A DNA stretch of 64,000 nucleotides, from positions 2,418,001 to 2,482,000 of the forward strand of contig NZ_CP032702.1 in the NCBI RefSeq assembly GCF_007833795.1. The letters run 5' to 3'. How positions within the stretch are numbered: the stretch's first letter is position 1; each line of letters starts with the position of its first letter. Under the pieces are notes generated by a model. It was not told the origin of the DNA, did no database searches, and was given only the letters and a program-made list of their open reading frames with translations. Source of the stretch: Candidatus Pantoea soli (GTDB lineage: Bacteria > Pseudomonadota > Gammaproteobacteria > Enterobacterales > Enterobacteriaceae). This document shows, piece by piece, positions 46,295 through 55,301 of the stretch. Made by a program: the position numbers and the translations under genes.

Positions 46295-48049
46295 ATGTCT
46301 TTTACTCTGCGCCCGTATCAACAGGAGGCGGTGGATGCCACCGTTGCCCATTTTCGTCGCCACGCCACGCCTGCGGTGATCGTGCTGCCTACCGGTGCCG
46401 GCAAAAGCCTGGTGATTGCTGAACTGGCGCGCCTGGCACGCGGCCGCGTCCTGGTGCTGGCGCATGTCAAAGAGCTGGTGGAGCAGAACCACAGCAAATA
46501 TCAGGCGTATGGTCTGGAGGCCGATATCTTTGCGGCCGGTCTGCAGCGCAAACAGAGCACCGGCAAGGTGGTGTTTGGCAGCGTGCAGTCGGTAGCGCGT
46601 AATCTGGATCGCTTTGACAGCGCCTTTTCGCTGGTGATTGTGGATGAGTGCCACCGCATCAGTGATAACGATGAAAGCCAGTATCAGCAGCTGTTCGCCC
46701 ATCTGCGCCAGCACAATCCGCAGTTACGCCTGCTGGGATTAACCGCCACGCCCTTCCGGCTGGGTAAAGGCTGGATTTATCAGTATCACTATCACGGCAT
46801 GGTGCGCGGCGATGATCGGGCGCTGTTCCGCGACTGTATCTATGAGCTGCCGCTGCGCTACATGATTAAACACGGCTTTCTGGTGCCGCCTGAACGGCTC
46901 GATATGCCGGTGGTGCAGTATGATTTCAGTCGCCTGGTGCCGCAAAACAACGGGCTGTTCAGCGAGGCCGATCTGAACCGCGAGCTGAAACAGCAAAACC
47001 GCGTTACCCCGCATATTATCCGGCAGATTGTGGAGTTCGCGCAGGATCGCCGCGGCGTAATGGTGTTTGCCGCCACGGTGGAGCACGCGCGGGAGATCCT
47101 CAGCCTGCTGCCGGACACCAGCGCGCTGGTGTCCGCGGAAACGCCGGTAAAGGAGCGCGATCGTCTGATTCAGCAGTTTAAAGCGCAGCAGCTTAAGTTT
47201 CTGGTGAACGTAGCGGTGCTGACCACCGGTTTTGATGCTCCGCATGTGGATTTGATTGCCATTCTGCGCCCGACCGAATCGGTCAGCCTGTACCAGCAGA
47301 TTGTCGGACGCGGCCTGCGTCTGGCACCGGGTAAAACCGACTGCCTGATCCTCGATTACGCCGGCAATCCTCACGATCTCTTCACGCCGGAAGTGGGCGC
47401 GCCCAAAGGGGCCAGCGATAACCAGCCGGTGCAGGTGTTTTGCCCCGCCTGCGGCTTTGCCAACACCTTCTGGGGCAAAGCCACTGAAGAGGGTCAGGTG
47501 ATTGAGCATTTTGGTCGTCGCTGTCAGGGCGTCCTGGAAGATGATGAAGGCCAGCGCGCGCAGTGCGATTATCGCTTCCGCTTTAAAAGCTGCCCGGACT
47601 GCGGGGCAGAGAACGATATCGCCGCCCGCCGCTGCCACCAGTGTGACCGCGTGCTGGTGGATCCGGATGACATGCTGAAAGCGGCGCTGAAGCTAAAAGA
47701 TGCGCGCGTGCTGCGCTGCAGCGGTATGACGCTGGCGCACGGCCGCGATGATAAGGGGGAATGGCTGAAAGCCAGCTATTTCGACGAAGATGGCACCAGC
47801 GTCAGCGAGCGCTTCCGGCTGCAAACGCCGGCGCAGCGTAAAGCGTTTGAACAGCTGTTTATGCGTCCGCACCAGCGGGCACCAGGCGTGGAGCTGGGCT
47901 GGCAAACCGCCGCCGATGTGGTCGCCCTGCACCCCCTGCTGCGCCACCCCGATTTTGTCGTGGCGCGTGCCAAAGGCCACTTCTGGCAGGTGCGGGAAAA
48001 AATGTTCGATTATCAGGGACGTTATCGCCGTGCGAACGAGTTGCGCTAA
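46295..48049 (+). CDS. radD: DNA repair helicase-like protein RadD (YejH)
   Basis: Superfamily 2 ATPase that interacts with SSB and helps RecA-dependent repair. 584 aa. Walker A PTGAGKS near 35-41, DEAH-type box DECH near 117, motif III LTATPF, motif [11 protein letters not shown] near 345; two C-terminal zinc knuckles (CPACG...C and CPDCG...CHQC). Start at 46295 ([13 protein letters not shown]) as in E. coli, although an ATG 9 bp upstream is possible. Confidence 0.95.
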   Translation: MSFTLRPYQQEAVDATVAHFRRHATPAVIVLPTGAGKSLVIAELARLARGRVLVLAHVKELVEQNHSKYQAYGLEADIFAAGLQRKQSTGKVVFGSVQSVARNLDRFDSAFSLVIVDECHRISDNDESQYQQLFAHLRQHNPQLRLLGLTATPFRLGKGWIYQYHYHGMVRGDDRALFRDCIYELPLRYMIKHGFLVPPERLDMPVVQYDFSRLVPQNNGLFSEADLNRELKQQNRVTPHIIRQIVEFAQDRRGVMVFAATVEHAREILSLLPDTSALVSAETPVKERDRLIQQFKAQQLKFLVNVAVLTTGFDAPHVDLIAILRPTESVSLYQQIVGRGLRLAPGKTDCLILDYAGNPHDLFTPEVGAPKGASDNQPVQVFCPACGFANTFWGKATEEGQVIEHFGRRCQGVLEDDEGQRAQCDYRFRFKSCPDCGAENDIAARRCHQCDRVLVDPDDMLKAALKLKDARVLRCSGMTLAHGRDDKGEWLKASYFDEDGTSVSERFRLQTPAQRKAFEQLFMRPHQRAPGVELGWQTAADVVALHPLLRHPDFVVARAKGHFWQVREKMFDYQGRYRRANELR

Positions 48050-48179
48050 GCGGCGGAATGATTTGCCCCGCTGCCCCAATCCGGCTATAATGCTGCCCGC
48101 TTTTGCATCCGTAAAAGCCTGTTGAATAACCGTCCTGCTGCTGGGTCGCCTGTAGCAGGAACTATCGAAGAGATACCAA

Positions 48180-48464
48180 ATGTTTACTATTAACACCGAA
48201 GTACGTAAAGAGCAGGGTAAGGGTGCGAGCCGCCGCCTGCGTGCAGCAAACAAATTCCCGGCCATCATCTATGGCGGTAACGAAGCACCGGTTGCTATCG
48301 AACTGGACCACGACTCTGTGATGAACATGCAGGTTAAGCCTGAGTTCTACAGCGAAGTGCTGACTCTGGTTGTTGACGGTAAAGAAACCAAAGTAAAAGT
48401 TCAGGCTGTTCAGCGTCACCCGTTCAAGCCAAAACTGCACCACATCGACTTCGTTCGCGCATAA
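48180..48464 (+). CDS. rplY: 50S ribosomal protein L25
   Basis: 5S rRNA-binding ribosomal protein, 94 aa, short enterobacterial form. Starts [15 protein letters not shown] and carries the conserved [16 protein letters not shown]. Followed 17 bp later by a strong terminator shared with convergent yejK. No defect. Confidence 0.98.
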   Translation: MFTINTEVRKEQGKGASRRLRAANKFPAIIYGGNEAPVAIELDHDSVMNMQVKPEFYSEVLTLVVDGKETKVKVQAVQRHPFKPKLHHIDFVRA

Positions 48465-48481
48465 GTGCTGACGAGTTGAGG

Positions 48482-48509
48482 AAAAAACGCCGCTTATGCG
48501 GCGTTTTTT
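48482..48509. terminator. Bidirectional terminator between rplY and yejK
   Basis: AAAAAACGCCGC - TTAT - GCGGCGTTTTTT: 12-bp symmetric stem with A- and T-runs on both sides. Confidence 0.95.
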
Positions 48510-48526
48510 TATGGCGCGCTGCCGGC

Positions 48527-49531
48527 TCAGTTGCCGCCGGTGCGGCGCTGCAGCTGGTCGCGCAGATTCGGCGGCGTGCCTTTAATCGTCAGCGTATCGG
48601 TAGCCGGATCCCAGAAAATCCGTTCCCCGAGCAGCATCGCATCAAAATTCAGCGTCAGTCCGCCACCGCTGCCGGCAAATTTGGTCAGCTGGCGCAGCGT
48701 ACTGCGATCGGCCGGGAAGTGGTCTTCCAGTTCGTATCCCTGCTCCTGGGTAAACGCCTGAAAGGTCTTTTCACCCAGCGGCGGCAGTTCACTGGAGAGA
48801 TCGTCCAGCGCAATCTCCTCTCCCGCCTGCAGCTGATCGTTACAGTAGGTGTAAACCTGCTGACGGTAAGTCTGCCGCTCCTGTTTATCCAGCCCTGACT
48901 CCGCGCAGTAGTCATCCACCGCCTGCAGCAGGCCGCGGTTTTGCGCTTTGGTATCCAGACCGACGCTGGCACCGAGGAAATCCATGAAGAAATCAGCCAC
49001 CTTGCGCCCTACGCGTCCGCGCAGAAAGGTCAGATAGCGGGTGGATTCCGGATTGGTTTCCCATTCGGTCAGATCGATACGCGCCACGATATCGGCGTGA
49101 TTGATGTCCAGATACTGCGTGCTGCTGATATCCAGCTGCTCGTTCACGCGCATGCTCGCCTGACTGTTCAGAACGGCCACCAGCAGATACTCCACCGCCA
49201 GATAGCGATAGTGCAGGAACAGCACCACGCCGCCTTCGGCAAACGGGTATTTACTCAGTTCATCGCGCAGGCGACCGGTCGCCGCCCGGCTGAACGCCAG
49301 AAAGTCATCCTGTCCTTTACGGCAGTTGCGCAGCGCGTCTGCCAGTTCGCTGTCGGCATTAAACAGGCCATAGGCTTTGTTTTTTGCGCTGTAAACCCGG
49401 TGCAGCTCTTCCGCCATCGCTTCCACCGCCTGGGTGGCGGGCAGCAGGGTATCGCGCAGCACCAGCTCCAGCTGGTTTTCATCACGTTTGACTAACTGAT
49501 GCAGGGCAATCTGGTTGATATCCAGACTCAT
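48527..49531 (-). CDS. yejK: Nucleoid-associated protein YejK (NdpA)
   Basis: 334-aa nucleoid-associated protein (E. coli 335) reported to interact with topoisomerase IV. Conserved stretches [30 protein letters not shown] and [14 protein letters not shown] are present. Start at 49531 ([13 protein letters not shown]) with GGAGAGTC upstream; in-frame sequence upstream is not conserved. Divergent from yejL. Confidence 0.95.
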   Translation of the reverse strand: MSLDINQIALHQLVKRDENQLELVLRDTLLPATQAVEAMAEELHRVYSAKNKAYGLFNADSELADALRNCRKGQDDFLAFSRAATGRLRDELSKYPFAEGGVVLFLHYRYLAVEYLLVAVLNSQASMRVNEQLDISSTQYLDINHADIVARIDLTEWETNPESTRYLTFLRGRVGRKVADFFMDFLGASVGLDTKAQNRGLLQAVDDYCAESGLDKQERQTYRQQVYTYCNDQLQAGEEIALDDLSSELPPLGEKTFQAFTQEQGYELEDHFPADRSTLRQLTKFAGSGGGLTLNFDAMLLGERIFWDPATDTLTIKGTPPNLRDQLQRRTGGN

Positions 49532-49689
49532 GATAGACTCTCCTTTTGGCTCAGGCGCGTATTCAAACACCGCCCGCAGCCGCTTTCAACTGCGCGCACA
49601 AACTGATCGTTCTGCTTGCGATAAAAGTGCGGAAAAACGTGCTTTGTTACGGTACTATACCGCCTTTTCACACTTGATTAGTCGACGAT

Positions 49690-49917
49690 ATGCCACAATC
49701 ATCCCGTTACAGCGACGCCCGCGTTGAACAGCTTCTTGCGCAGCTGGCGCAGGTTCTCGAAAAAGACAAAGCGCCCACCGATCTTTCCCTGATGGTACTG
49801 GGGAACATGGTGACCAATTTGATTAATACGGACGTCGCGCCGGCCCAGCGCCGCAGCCTGGCCCGCTCCTTTGCGGAAGCCCTGCAGTCTTCCGTGCGCG
49901 ATGACAATGCCCATTAA
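49690..49917 (+). CDS. yejL: UPF0352 family protein YejL
   Basis: 75-aa conserved protein of unknown function, all-alpha dimer in known structures. Sequence [19 protein letters not shown] matches the family closely. It precedes yejM with a 23-bp gap and is probably co-transcribed. Confidence 0.94.
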   Translation: MPQSSRYSDARVEQLLAQLAQVLEKDKAPTDLSLMVLGNMVTNLINTDVAPAQRRSLARSFAEALQSSVRDDNAH

Positions 49918-49940
49918 TTTGCAGATCTGACGTCATAAAT

Positions 49941-51692
49941 ATGGTAACCAACCGGCAGCGCTACCGTGAAAAAGTCTCCCAGATGATTAGCTGGGGGCAC
50001 TGGTTTGCCCTGTTTAATATTCTGTTTGCGCTGATTTTAGGCAGCCGCTACCTGTTGGTCGCCGACTGGCCCGCCTCACTTGCGGGCCGCATTTATGCGT
50101 ACACCAGCTGGATTGGCCATTTCAGCTTTATTGTCTTCGCCGCTTATCTGCTGATCATCTTCCCGCTGACGTTTGTCGCTATGTCACAACGCCTGCTCCG
50201 CGTGCTGTCCGCCATTGTGGCCACCGCCGGGCTGACGCTGATCATGGTTGACAGCGCGGTGTTCAACCGCTTCCATCTGCACCTCAACCCGGTGGTGTGG
50301 GAGCTGGTAATCAACCCGGATCAGAGCGAGATGGCGCGCGACTGGCAGCTGATGTTTATCAGCGTGCCGGTGATCTTCCTGGTGGAGATGCTGTTCGCCA
50401 CCTGGAGCTGGCAGAAGCTGCGCAGCCTCAACCGCCGTTCATTCGGCAAGCCGCTGGCCGCGCTGTTTATCAGCGCCTTCTTTGCCAGCCATCTGCTGTA
50501 TATCTGGGCCGATGCTAACTTCTATCGCCCGATTACCATGCAGCGCGCCAATCTGCCGCTCTCCTATCCGATGACGGCGCGCCGCTTTCTGGAGCGTCAC
50601 GGCCTGCTGGATGCGCAGGAGTATCAGCGCCGCCTGGTGCAGCAGGGCGATCCGGAAGCGCTGTCAGTGCAGTATCCGCTCAGCGATATCACGTTCCGCG
50701 ACGGCGGTTCGCGTCACAATCTGCTGGTGTTGACAGTCGATGGCCTGAACAACGCCACGGTGAGCAAAGCGCTGCCGTCACTCGATCAGTTTGCGCGCGA
50801 TAACGTGCGCTTCACGCAGCATTACAGTGCCGGACTGCAGCCGGAAAAAGGCTTATTTGGCCTGTTCTATGGCATCTCCTCCAGCTATATGGATGGCGTG
50901 CTGGCGGCGCGCATGCCTTCGGCGCTGCTCAGCGCGCTGAACGCACAGGGTTATCAGTTCGGGCTGTTCTCCTCGGATGGCTTCAGTCAGCCGCTCTATC
51001 GTCAGGCATTGCTGGCCGACTACAGCCTGCCGGATGCCGATCCGCAGCCCAACAGCACTACCGTGAGCCAATGGCAGAACTGGCTGAACGGCCAGAAAAG
51101 CGACGGTGCACCGTGGTTCTCATGGATTGCGCTGAACGGCGTTGCGGCGAACGGCGACACGGTTAAAACGCGCCAGCGCAACTATCTGCGTCAGGCGGGC
51201 AGCGTGGATGAGCAGATTGCAGCAGTATTGCAGACGCTGCAGCAGCGCGATTTGCTGAAAAATACCGTGGTGGTGATCACCGCGCAGCGTGCGGTGACCT
51301 TTGACGCCAGTGATAATCCGGGCAACCGCGCAACGCTGCAGGTGCCGCTGGTGCTGCACTGGCCGGACACACCGGCGCAAACCATTGACCGGCTGACCGA
51401 TCAGCAGGATGTGATGACCACGCTGATGCAGCGTCTGCTGCACGTGCGGACCAGTCCGGCCAGCTATTCGCAGGGGGAAGATCTGTTTGCTGCCCGGCGC
51501 AGCCATAACTGGGTTGCCAGCAGCGAAGAGGGCAAACTGGTGGTCACAACGCCAACCGTGACGCTGGTGCTGAATACCAACGGCAGCTATAACGCCTGGG
51601 ACGCGCAGGGCCATCCGCTGAAAGATCATAAACCGCAGCTGGCGCTGCTGCTGCAGGTACTGACCGAAGAGAAGCGCTTTACGGCAAACTGA
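49941..51692 (+). CDS. yejM: Inner-membrane protein YejM/PbgA/LapC controlling LPS synthesis
   Basis: 583 aa: five hydrophobic segments in the first 190 residues, a basic linker, and a periplasmic sulfatase-like domain (about 245-575, starting LLVLTVDGLNNATV). In E. coli it senses periplasmic LPS and controls LpxC proteolysis through LapB; essential for the membrane part. Start ATG at 49941. Downstream, 72 bp later, is tRNA-Pro. Confidence 0.95.
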   Translation: MVTNRQRYREKVSQMISWGHWFALFNILFALILGSRYLLVADWPASLAGRIYAYTSWIGHFSFIVFAAYLLIIFPLTFVAMSQRLLRVLSAIVATAGLTLIMVDSAVFNRFHLHLNPVVWELVINPDQSEMARDWQLMFISVPVIFLVEMLFATWSWQKLRSLNRRSFGKPLAALFISAFFASHLLYIWADANFYRPITMQRANLPLSYPMTARRFLERHGLLDAQEYQRRLVQQGDPEALSVQYPLSDITFRDGGSRHNLLVLTVDGLNNATVSKALPSLDQFARDNVRFTQHYSAGLQPEKGLFGLFYGISSSYMDGVLAARMPSALLSALNAQGYQFGLFSSDGFSQPLYRQALLADYSLPDADPQPNSTTVSQWQNWLNGQKSDGAPWFSWIALNGVAANGDTVKTRQRNYLRQAGSVDEQIAAVLQTLQQRDLLKNTVVVITAQRAVTFDASDNPGNRATLQVPLVLHWPDTPAQTIDRLTDQQDVMTTLMQRLLHVRTSPASYSQGEDLFAARRSHNWVASSEEGKLVVTTPTVTLVLNTNGSYNAWDAQGHPLKDHKPQLALLLQVLTEEKRFTAN

Positions 51693-51723
51693 TTAATTAT
51701 GAGTCAGTTAACGCTGACACATC

Positions 51724-51751
51724 TTGCAATCGGCGACGGAACCAGTAGTAT
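51724..51751 (+). promoter_or_regulatory. Promoter of the tRNA-Pro gene
   Basis: -35 TTGCAA (51724-51729), 16-bp spacer, -10 TAGTAT (51746-51751), 13 bp before the mature tRNA 5' end, with a C-rich discriminator. Confidence 0.65.
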
Positions 51752-51764
51752 AAGCCTCCACGTT

Positions 51765-51841
51765 CGGCACGTAGCGCAGCCTGGTAGCGCACTGTCATGG
51801 GGTGTCAGGGGTCGGAGGTTCAAATCCTCTCGTGCCGACCA
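51765..51841 (+). tRNA. proL: tRNA-Pro(GGG)
   Basis: 77-nt cloverleaf with encoded CCA. Acceptor CGGCACG pairs with CGTGCCG; anticodon GGG at 51799-51801; TTCAAAT T-loop. Close to E. coli proL; relative to it the anticodon stem has a compensated U28-A42 pair. Same location (after yejM) as in E. coli. Its 3' half is the left attachment site of the island, which restores a complete tRNA. Confidence 0.97.
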
Positions 51842-51846
51842 AATTA
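51794..51846. repeat. attL: left 53-bp direct repeat of the island
   Basis: Runs from the anticodon stem of tRNA-Pro to five bases past the CCA. It is identical over all 53 bp to 59216-59268, the signature of site-specific integration by the tyrosine integrase at 58185-59147. Confidence 0.95.
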
Positions 51847-51858
51847 CTCCAATAGGTC

Positions 51859-51887
51859 AAAGGGTTAATCGAAAGGTTAGCCCTTTT
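51859..51887 (+). terminator. Island-encoded terminator behind tRNA-Pro
   Basis: 12-bp stem AAAGGGTTAATC / GGTTAGCCCTTT (two G.U pairs) closed by a GAAA tetraloop and followed by T. It lies 18 bp after the tRNA, on the island side, and would replace the native proL terminator that now sits at 59274-59302. Confidence 0.75.
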
Positions 51888-52478
51888 ACTTTATGTACTT
51901 TTCTGCACATGTGCAATCCCCCACTGCACACACTCCCTATCCTCTTTCTGCCTTTTCCTTTCCATGACAGGACGTAATGTCGCTGTGCTCCATTACTACG
52001 CTGCTCCCAGGTGCGCTACGTGCCTTCTATTGACGCAGCAAGCTGCACGCTATGACGCCCTACACATTACGCAGTGTGTACGCTGAGAACTAACTGATTG
52101 ATTGGGATAGTTATCCCCCTGTCTATCTAAGACAAGGGACAGGGAATAATTGTTGGTGAGACGGGAGCAAAGGGAAGCTGGCTGCTTTTCTGGAGAGGAA
52201 AGGCTTGGGGGCTATAAGGGGGGCTACCGGGGGTTTGCTGCTATACGAACTGCACCTCGAAAATTTCTAGCAAAAATTATGATGTTCTGAGGGGATGGAT
52301 AAAGGGGTATACGAGGGGATGAACAGATGCCCCAGCAACAGGGCATCCAGTAGATAACGCACCAGTGTATGCGTAATAGAAGGCATACGGGGATGTATGG
52401 GGGCTATGTGAGGGAATGTCGGGGAAAGGGGCTAGAGGGGATAATGCACCTAAAATTTATCTCAGAAAAATAGCTGTA
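51888..52478. other. Non-coding attL-proximal island segment with G-tract cluster
   Basis: 591 bp without a supportable gene. The plus strand is strongly G-biased between 52190 and 52440, with G-runs at 52207-52211, 52218-52223, 52229-52233, 52291-52294, 52304-52307, 52315-52318 and six runs between 52389 and 52440. The stretch 52412-52440 is G3-N6-G4-N3-G4-N5-G4, a canonical G-quadruplex motif. A hairpin CCCTGTC/GACAAGGG lies near 52114-52135. It follows the last minus-strand gene of the island, so transcripts would be C-rich here. Confidence 0.6.
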
Positions 52479-53000
52479 TCAGAGGAACACATCAGAGGAA
52501 ACATAGGAGATGTCAGAAGAATCCACCTCTTCTGAACAATAGTTGCATGTAAGCAGCTTAACGCCAGTATCAATCCTTTCTTCATTCCCCCAGCTATCCG
52601 TTACGTACTTCCACTTAGTATGAATATCCTTTGAATCCACTAGAGCAACAGAGCCACATGCGGGACATTTCCAGTTACGGTATTGCTCCATCACTGCCTT
52701 GTGCCTCTCAGGGCAAGCCTGTTCAATCGCTAAATCAATAGCCAGCTTTAGCATCCTTGCGTCAGTCCATATCCCGCTAACTGAGTCTACAGGAAAGCCG
52801 GAGATAACTATCCTGCGCCCTATCTGGTAGGTTCCTTGTCCCCGCTCAATAACTACGCCTCTGTATGAGAACTTACAGAATCCGTTTAGCGTAGAGAAAT
52901 AAGGGGAAGGCTGTAGGCTATCTGCACGCTTCTGCTTGCTGTCAAAATGAGAAGCGTTGTGCTTTCTTTGGCGTGAAGCCAGATTGAAATTCTTATTCAC
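52479..53000 (-). CDS. Unknown island protein with C-terminal zinc-ribbon motif
   Basis: 173 aa, not recognised. The C-terminal third has two CxxC pairs (CPAC near 112-115 and CNYC near 154-157), the four-cysteine layout of a zinc ribbon. The N-terminal 25 residues are basic and Ser/Gln rich; the middle (FCKFSYRGVVIERGQGTYQ) looks like a small beta domain. No catalytic motif visible. Last gene of the minus-strand set, 17 bp after the 143-aa gene. It could be a DNA- or RNA-binding protein; this is a guess from the zinc ribbon. Confidence 0.75.
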   Translation of the reverse strand: MNKNFNLASRQRKHNASHFDSKQKRADSLQPSPYFSTLNGFCKFSYRGVVIERGQGTYQIGRRIVISGFPVDSVSGIWTDARMLKLAIDLAIEQACPERHKAVMEQYRNWKCPACGSVALVDSKDIHTKWKYVTDSWGNEERIDTGVKLLTCNYCSEEVDSSDISYVSSDVFL

Positions 53001-53016
53001 ATGCTCCCCCTACCTC

Positions 53017-53448
53017 TCAAGGCTTCTGCTTGAAGAAATCAATAGCAGCCTGAGTGCTGCGCATCATACCCCCTGATGTAGCCCGCTCTTTCATACGCTG
53101 TTTAAACTCTTCCTGAGCGTCAATAACACGCTGTTCTGATGCGTGCTGTTCTTGCATCTGTGGAGGAATCCACACGTTAGGAGCTACCTGAGAGCGAATC
53201 TGGCGCATATATTCCCCCTTCTCTTTGTCAGTGCGAAGCTTCATGGCAGAGCCGTTAGCACTATGTTGAGCAGCCTTCTGTCCCTCAATGTAACGCACTA
53301 CAGCCGCCGCTGATTCTTCCGGGCTATAACCTTCTGCTACAAGCTGCTCAATCATCTGCTCGATGTTGTAACTGGAAGAAGTTTCAGGAGGAACAGGAGA
53401 AGTGGAAGGGAACAGAGCTGATGGTTCATTTTCGAAGAGCTGGGTCAT
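53017..53448 (-). CDS. Unknown island protein with UBA-like helical motif
   Basis: 143 aa, soluble, not recognised. Residues 28-52 (IEQMIEQLVAEGYSPEESAA, then AVVRY) resemble by eye the three-helix UBA/CUE-like fold with its MGF/Y-type turn. The remainder is charged and probably helical with many Gln, Met and Arg; the N-terminus is Pro/Ser rich and likely disordered. No known phage gene is evident. The ATG follows a GGAAAATAAAT leader. Function not inferred. Confidence 0.7.
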   Translation of the reverse strand: MTQLFENEPSALFPSTSPVPPETSSSYNIEQMIEQLVAEGYSPEESAAAVVRYIEGQKAAQHSANGSAMKLRTDKEKGEYMRQIRSQVAPNVWIPPQMQEQHASEQRVIDAQEEFKQRMKERATSGGMMRSTQAAIDFFKQKP

Positions 53449-53459
53449 ATTTATTTTCC

Positions 53460-53633
53460 TTATTGTTGTACGTTGGCAGGCTTGGGAGAGCGGCGGTATT
53501 TGCTCCCTTTAATGTTGTTAGTCCAGCTGAACGGAGAGCGGAAACTATCTTCTAAGTGTTCTAGCCAATAGGCAGCCTGTCTTGCTTTATGTTCGTTAAA
53601 CGCTTCGCGAGCTGCTTTAGAATATTTAGCCAT
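53460..53633 (-). CDS. Small unknown island protein (57 aa)
   Basis: Short basic reading frame starting MAKYSKAAREAFNEHKARQ and ending NVQQ. The ATG is preceded by GAGGCAATAAT. Supported by tight packing (11 bp to the next start codon, 39 bp from the previous stop), same strand as its neighbours, and clean codon use. No known domain. Confidence 0.6.
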   Translation of the reverse strand: MAKYSKAAREAFNEHKARQAAYWLEHLEDSFRSPFSWTNNIKGSKYRRSPKPANVQQ

Positions 53634-53672
53634 ATTATTGCCTCTTTGTTTTTATTGTTATTGGCGTAATGC

Positions 53673-53879
53673 TTACAGCGTTTTCATTTCTAAACGCTTG
53701 AGGGTTTTCTTTACTGAATCAATTGTCCACGGTGTTCCCCAGCGACTAAGCACACCACGGGTGTTTAACGCGTTAGCAAGTGCTGTATAGCCATAACCAT
53801 ATTCAATTAGCTCTTCAATCACTGGCTTCACTTTCTCATCGAAAATGGCTGTTTTGTTCTTGCGGATTTCTTCGTACAT
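53673..53879 (-). CDS. Small protein resembling the recombinase (PF07508-type) DNA-binding domain
   Basis: 68 aa. The pattern TALANALNTRGVLSRWGTPWT followed by SVKKTLKRLE (positions about 31-62) resembles the helix-turn segment found behind the catalytic domain in large serine recombinases and in some small phage regulators. There is no serine-recombinase catalytic part, so it is probably a stand-alone DNA-binding protein or excisionase-like factor (inference). Ribosome site AAGGAAGGG precedes the ATG. Confidence 0.7.
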   Translation of the reverse strand: MYEEIRKNKTAIFDEKVKPVIEELIEYGYGYTALANALNTRGVLSRWGTPWTIDSVKKTLKRLEMKTL

Positions 53880-53897
53880 AAGACCCTTCCTTTATAT

Positions 53898-54356
53898 TTA
53901 AATAGAAATAGAAGTGATAACACCGTTAGCCACGGTGAAGGTCACTGTTTTAGAGTCACTCTGCCCAGCTGTACGAGCTGTGGTAGTAGTGACGGTGCAG
54001 GTAACTGTACCTGAGTTGGATACAGCCCCCACAGTTGCCGGGAGACGGATGTTACTCACTGCGTTAGACGCCACAGTGTAAGTGCCTGTGCCTACAGCCG
54101 CCCCAGCTGAGTTTTGAACAGGAGAGGTGCCAGAGCTTGTTACTACCGCCTGACTTGAATTGAGCATTACAGGAGCCGGGATAGCCCCGGAATTAACCTT
54201 AGCGTAATAGGCAGCCATAGCCTCAAATGCTGATTTCTTATTCGTCCCACCAATCAAACGGTAATATGCTGCGGCTGCATCAGCCCATGCCCTGTGGTTC
54301 TTGCCCGTCTTTGAATTAAAAAACTTCTGACTCTCTGGATGATAGCTTTTATTCAT
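53898..54356 (-). CDS. Unknown Thr/Ser-rich island protein
   Basis: 152 aa, not recognised. N-terminal half (1-58) is helical with two similar Ala/Tyr blocks (AAAAYYRLIGG and AMAAYYAKVNSG). C-terminal half (60-152) is rich in Thr, Ser, Val and Gly and predicted by eye to be beta strands, ending KTVTFTVANGVITSISI, a pattern seen in surface or virion decoration proteins. No signal peptide. It might be structural or adhesive; function unknown. Good AAAAAGGTG leader. Confidence 0.7.
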   Translation of the reverse strand: MNKSYHPESQKFFNSKTGKNHRAWADAAAAYYRLIGGTNKKSAFEAMAAYYAKVNSGAIPAPVMLNSSQAVVTSSGTSPVQNSAGAAVGTGTYTVASNAVSNIRLPATVGAVSNSGTVTCTVTTTTARTAGQSDSKTVTFTVANGVITSISI

Positions 54357-55014
54357 TGAACACCTTTTTATAATTGTTATAGATGGCCATGCATCATTAG
54401 ATGGCCAATGAGGATGATTAATTTAATTGAGAACGACACTAGCAGTAATGCCATCCATAGCGGGATCTTCCTATTCCACATACTTCTCTATTTGATACAT
54501 CCATTCTTGAGAAGTAACCTTCTCAGGTATAATAAACACGCTTCCCGGTAACTCCTGCTTAAGTGTTAAATATTCATCAATTAATTCATAAGGCTCATAA
54601 GGAAACTCAGCATCCAGTGCAGAATAAGCAGCCTTTGAATCAATTGAAGGGATGCCCGCTTTAATACGCTCCAGCATTCGCCCTGAATGCTCTGTGATAC
54701 GCTGGAGATAATCGTTGATTGCTCCTAACTCTCCCGCTTTAGCCAGAGCGCATATAACTCTCCTATCCCCCTCCGTGAATTCAACCGGGCATAGAATGGC
54801 TTTAGACAAGCAAACAGAGCGCTCATAACCCATGCTGTCTTGTTCAAACTGAAAGGCAGAAGAATCATTCAGGTTAATAGTTCCTCGCTCTTGATGCATC
54901 TCAATGCGTTTAATCAGAGATTCAGCAGACTCAAGAATTTGCTTGACCTGCTCCCCGTTGATTAATACACCGTGATGTTAGTAATGTCTTCATAAGTCAC
55001 ATGAGGACGTCCCC

Positions 55015-55278
55015 ATGAAGAAGCGATTTTCCGACGAACAGATCATCAGTATTCTCCGCGAGGCAGAAGCCGGGGTTTCGGCCCGGGAACTCTGCCGCAA
55101 GCATGCTATTTCAGACGCCACCTTCTACACCTGGCGCAAGAAGTTTGGCGGCATGGAAGTCCCCGAAGTGAAGCGGCTCAAGTCGCTTGAAGAGGAGAAT
55201 GCCCGCCTCAAGAAGCTGCTCGCTGAAGCCATGCTGGATAAGGAGGCGCTTCAGGTGGCTCTGGGCCGAAAGTTCTGA
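55015..55278 (+). CDS. IS3-family transposase OrfA
   Basis: 87-aa DNA-binding half of the transposase: HTH ([32 protein letters not shown]) and a leucine-zipper-like tail ([20 protein letters not shown]). Ends LGRKF before TGA. The orfB frame is open across its 3' end, so a -1 shift around 55269-55272 (A-AAG) would give the OrfAB fusion. Confidence 0.95.
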   Translation: MKKRFSDEQIISILREAEAGVSARELCRKHAISDATFYTWRKKFGGMEVPEVKRLKSLEEENARLKKLLAEAMLDKEALQVALGRKF

Positions 55279-55301
55279 CGACAGACCAGAAGCGGGAAGC
55301 C

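Noticed and set aside
51888..52478. CRISPR array or iteron origin in the G-rich segment
   Set aside because: G-runs recur but there are no regular direct repeats with spacers.
53673..53879. Possible serine recombinase
   Set aside because: Only the recombinase-type helical segment is present; no catalytic resolvase domain, so not called an active recombinase.
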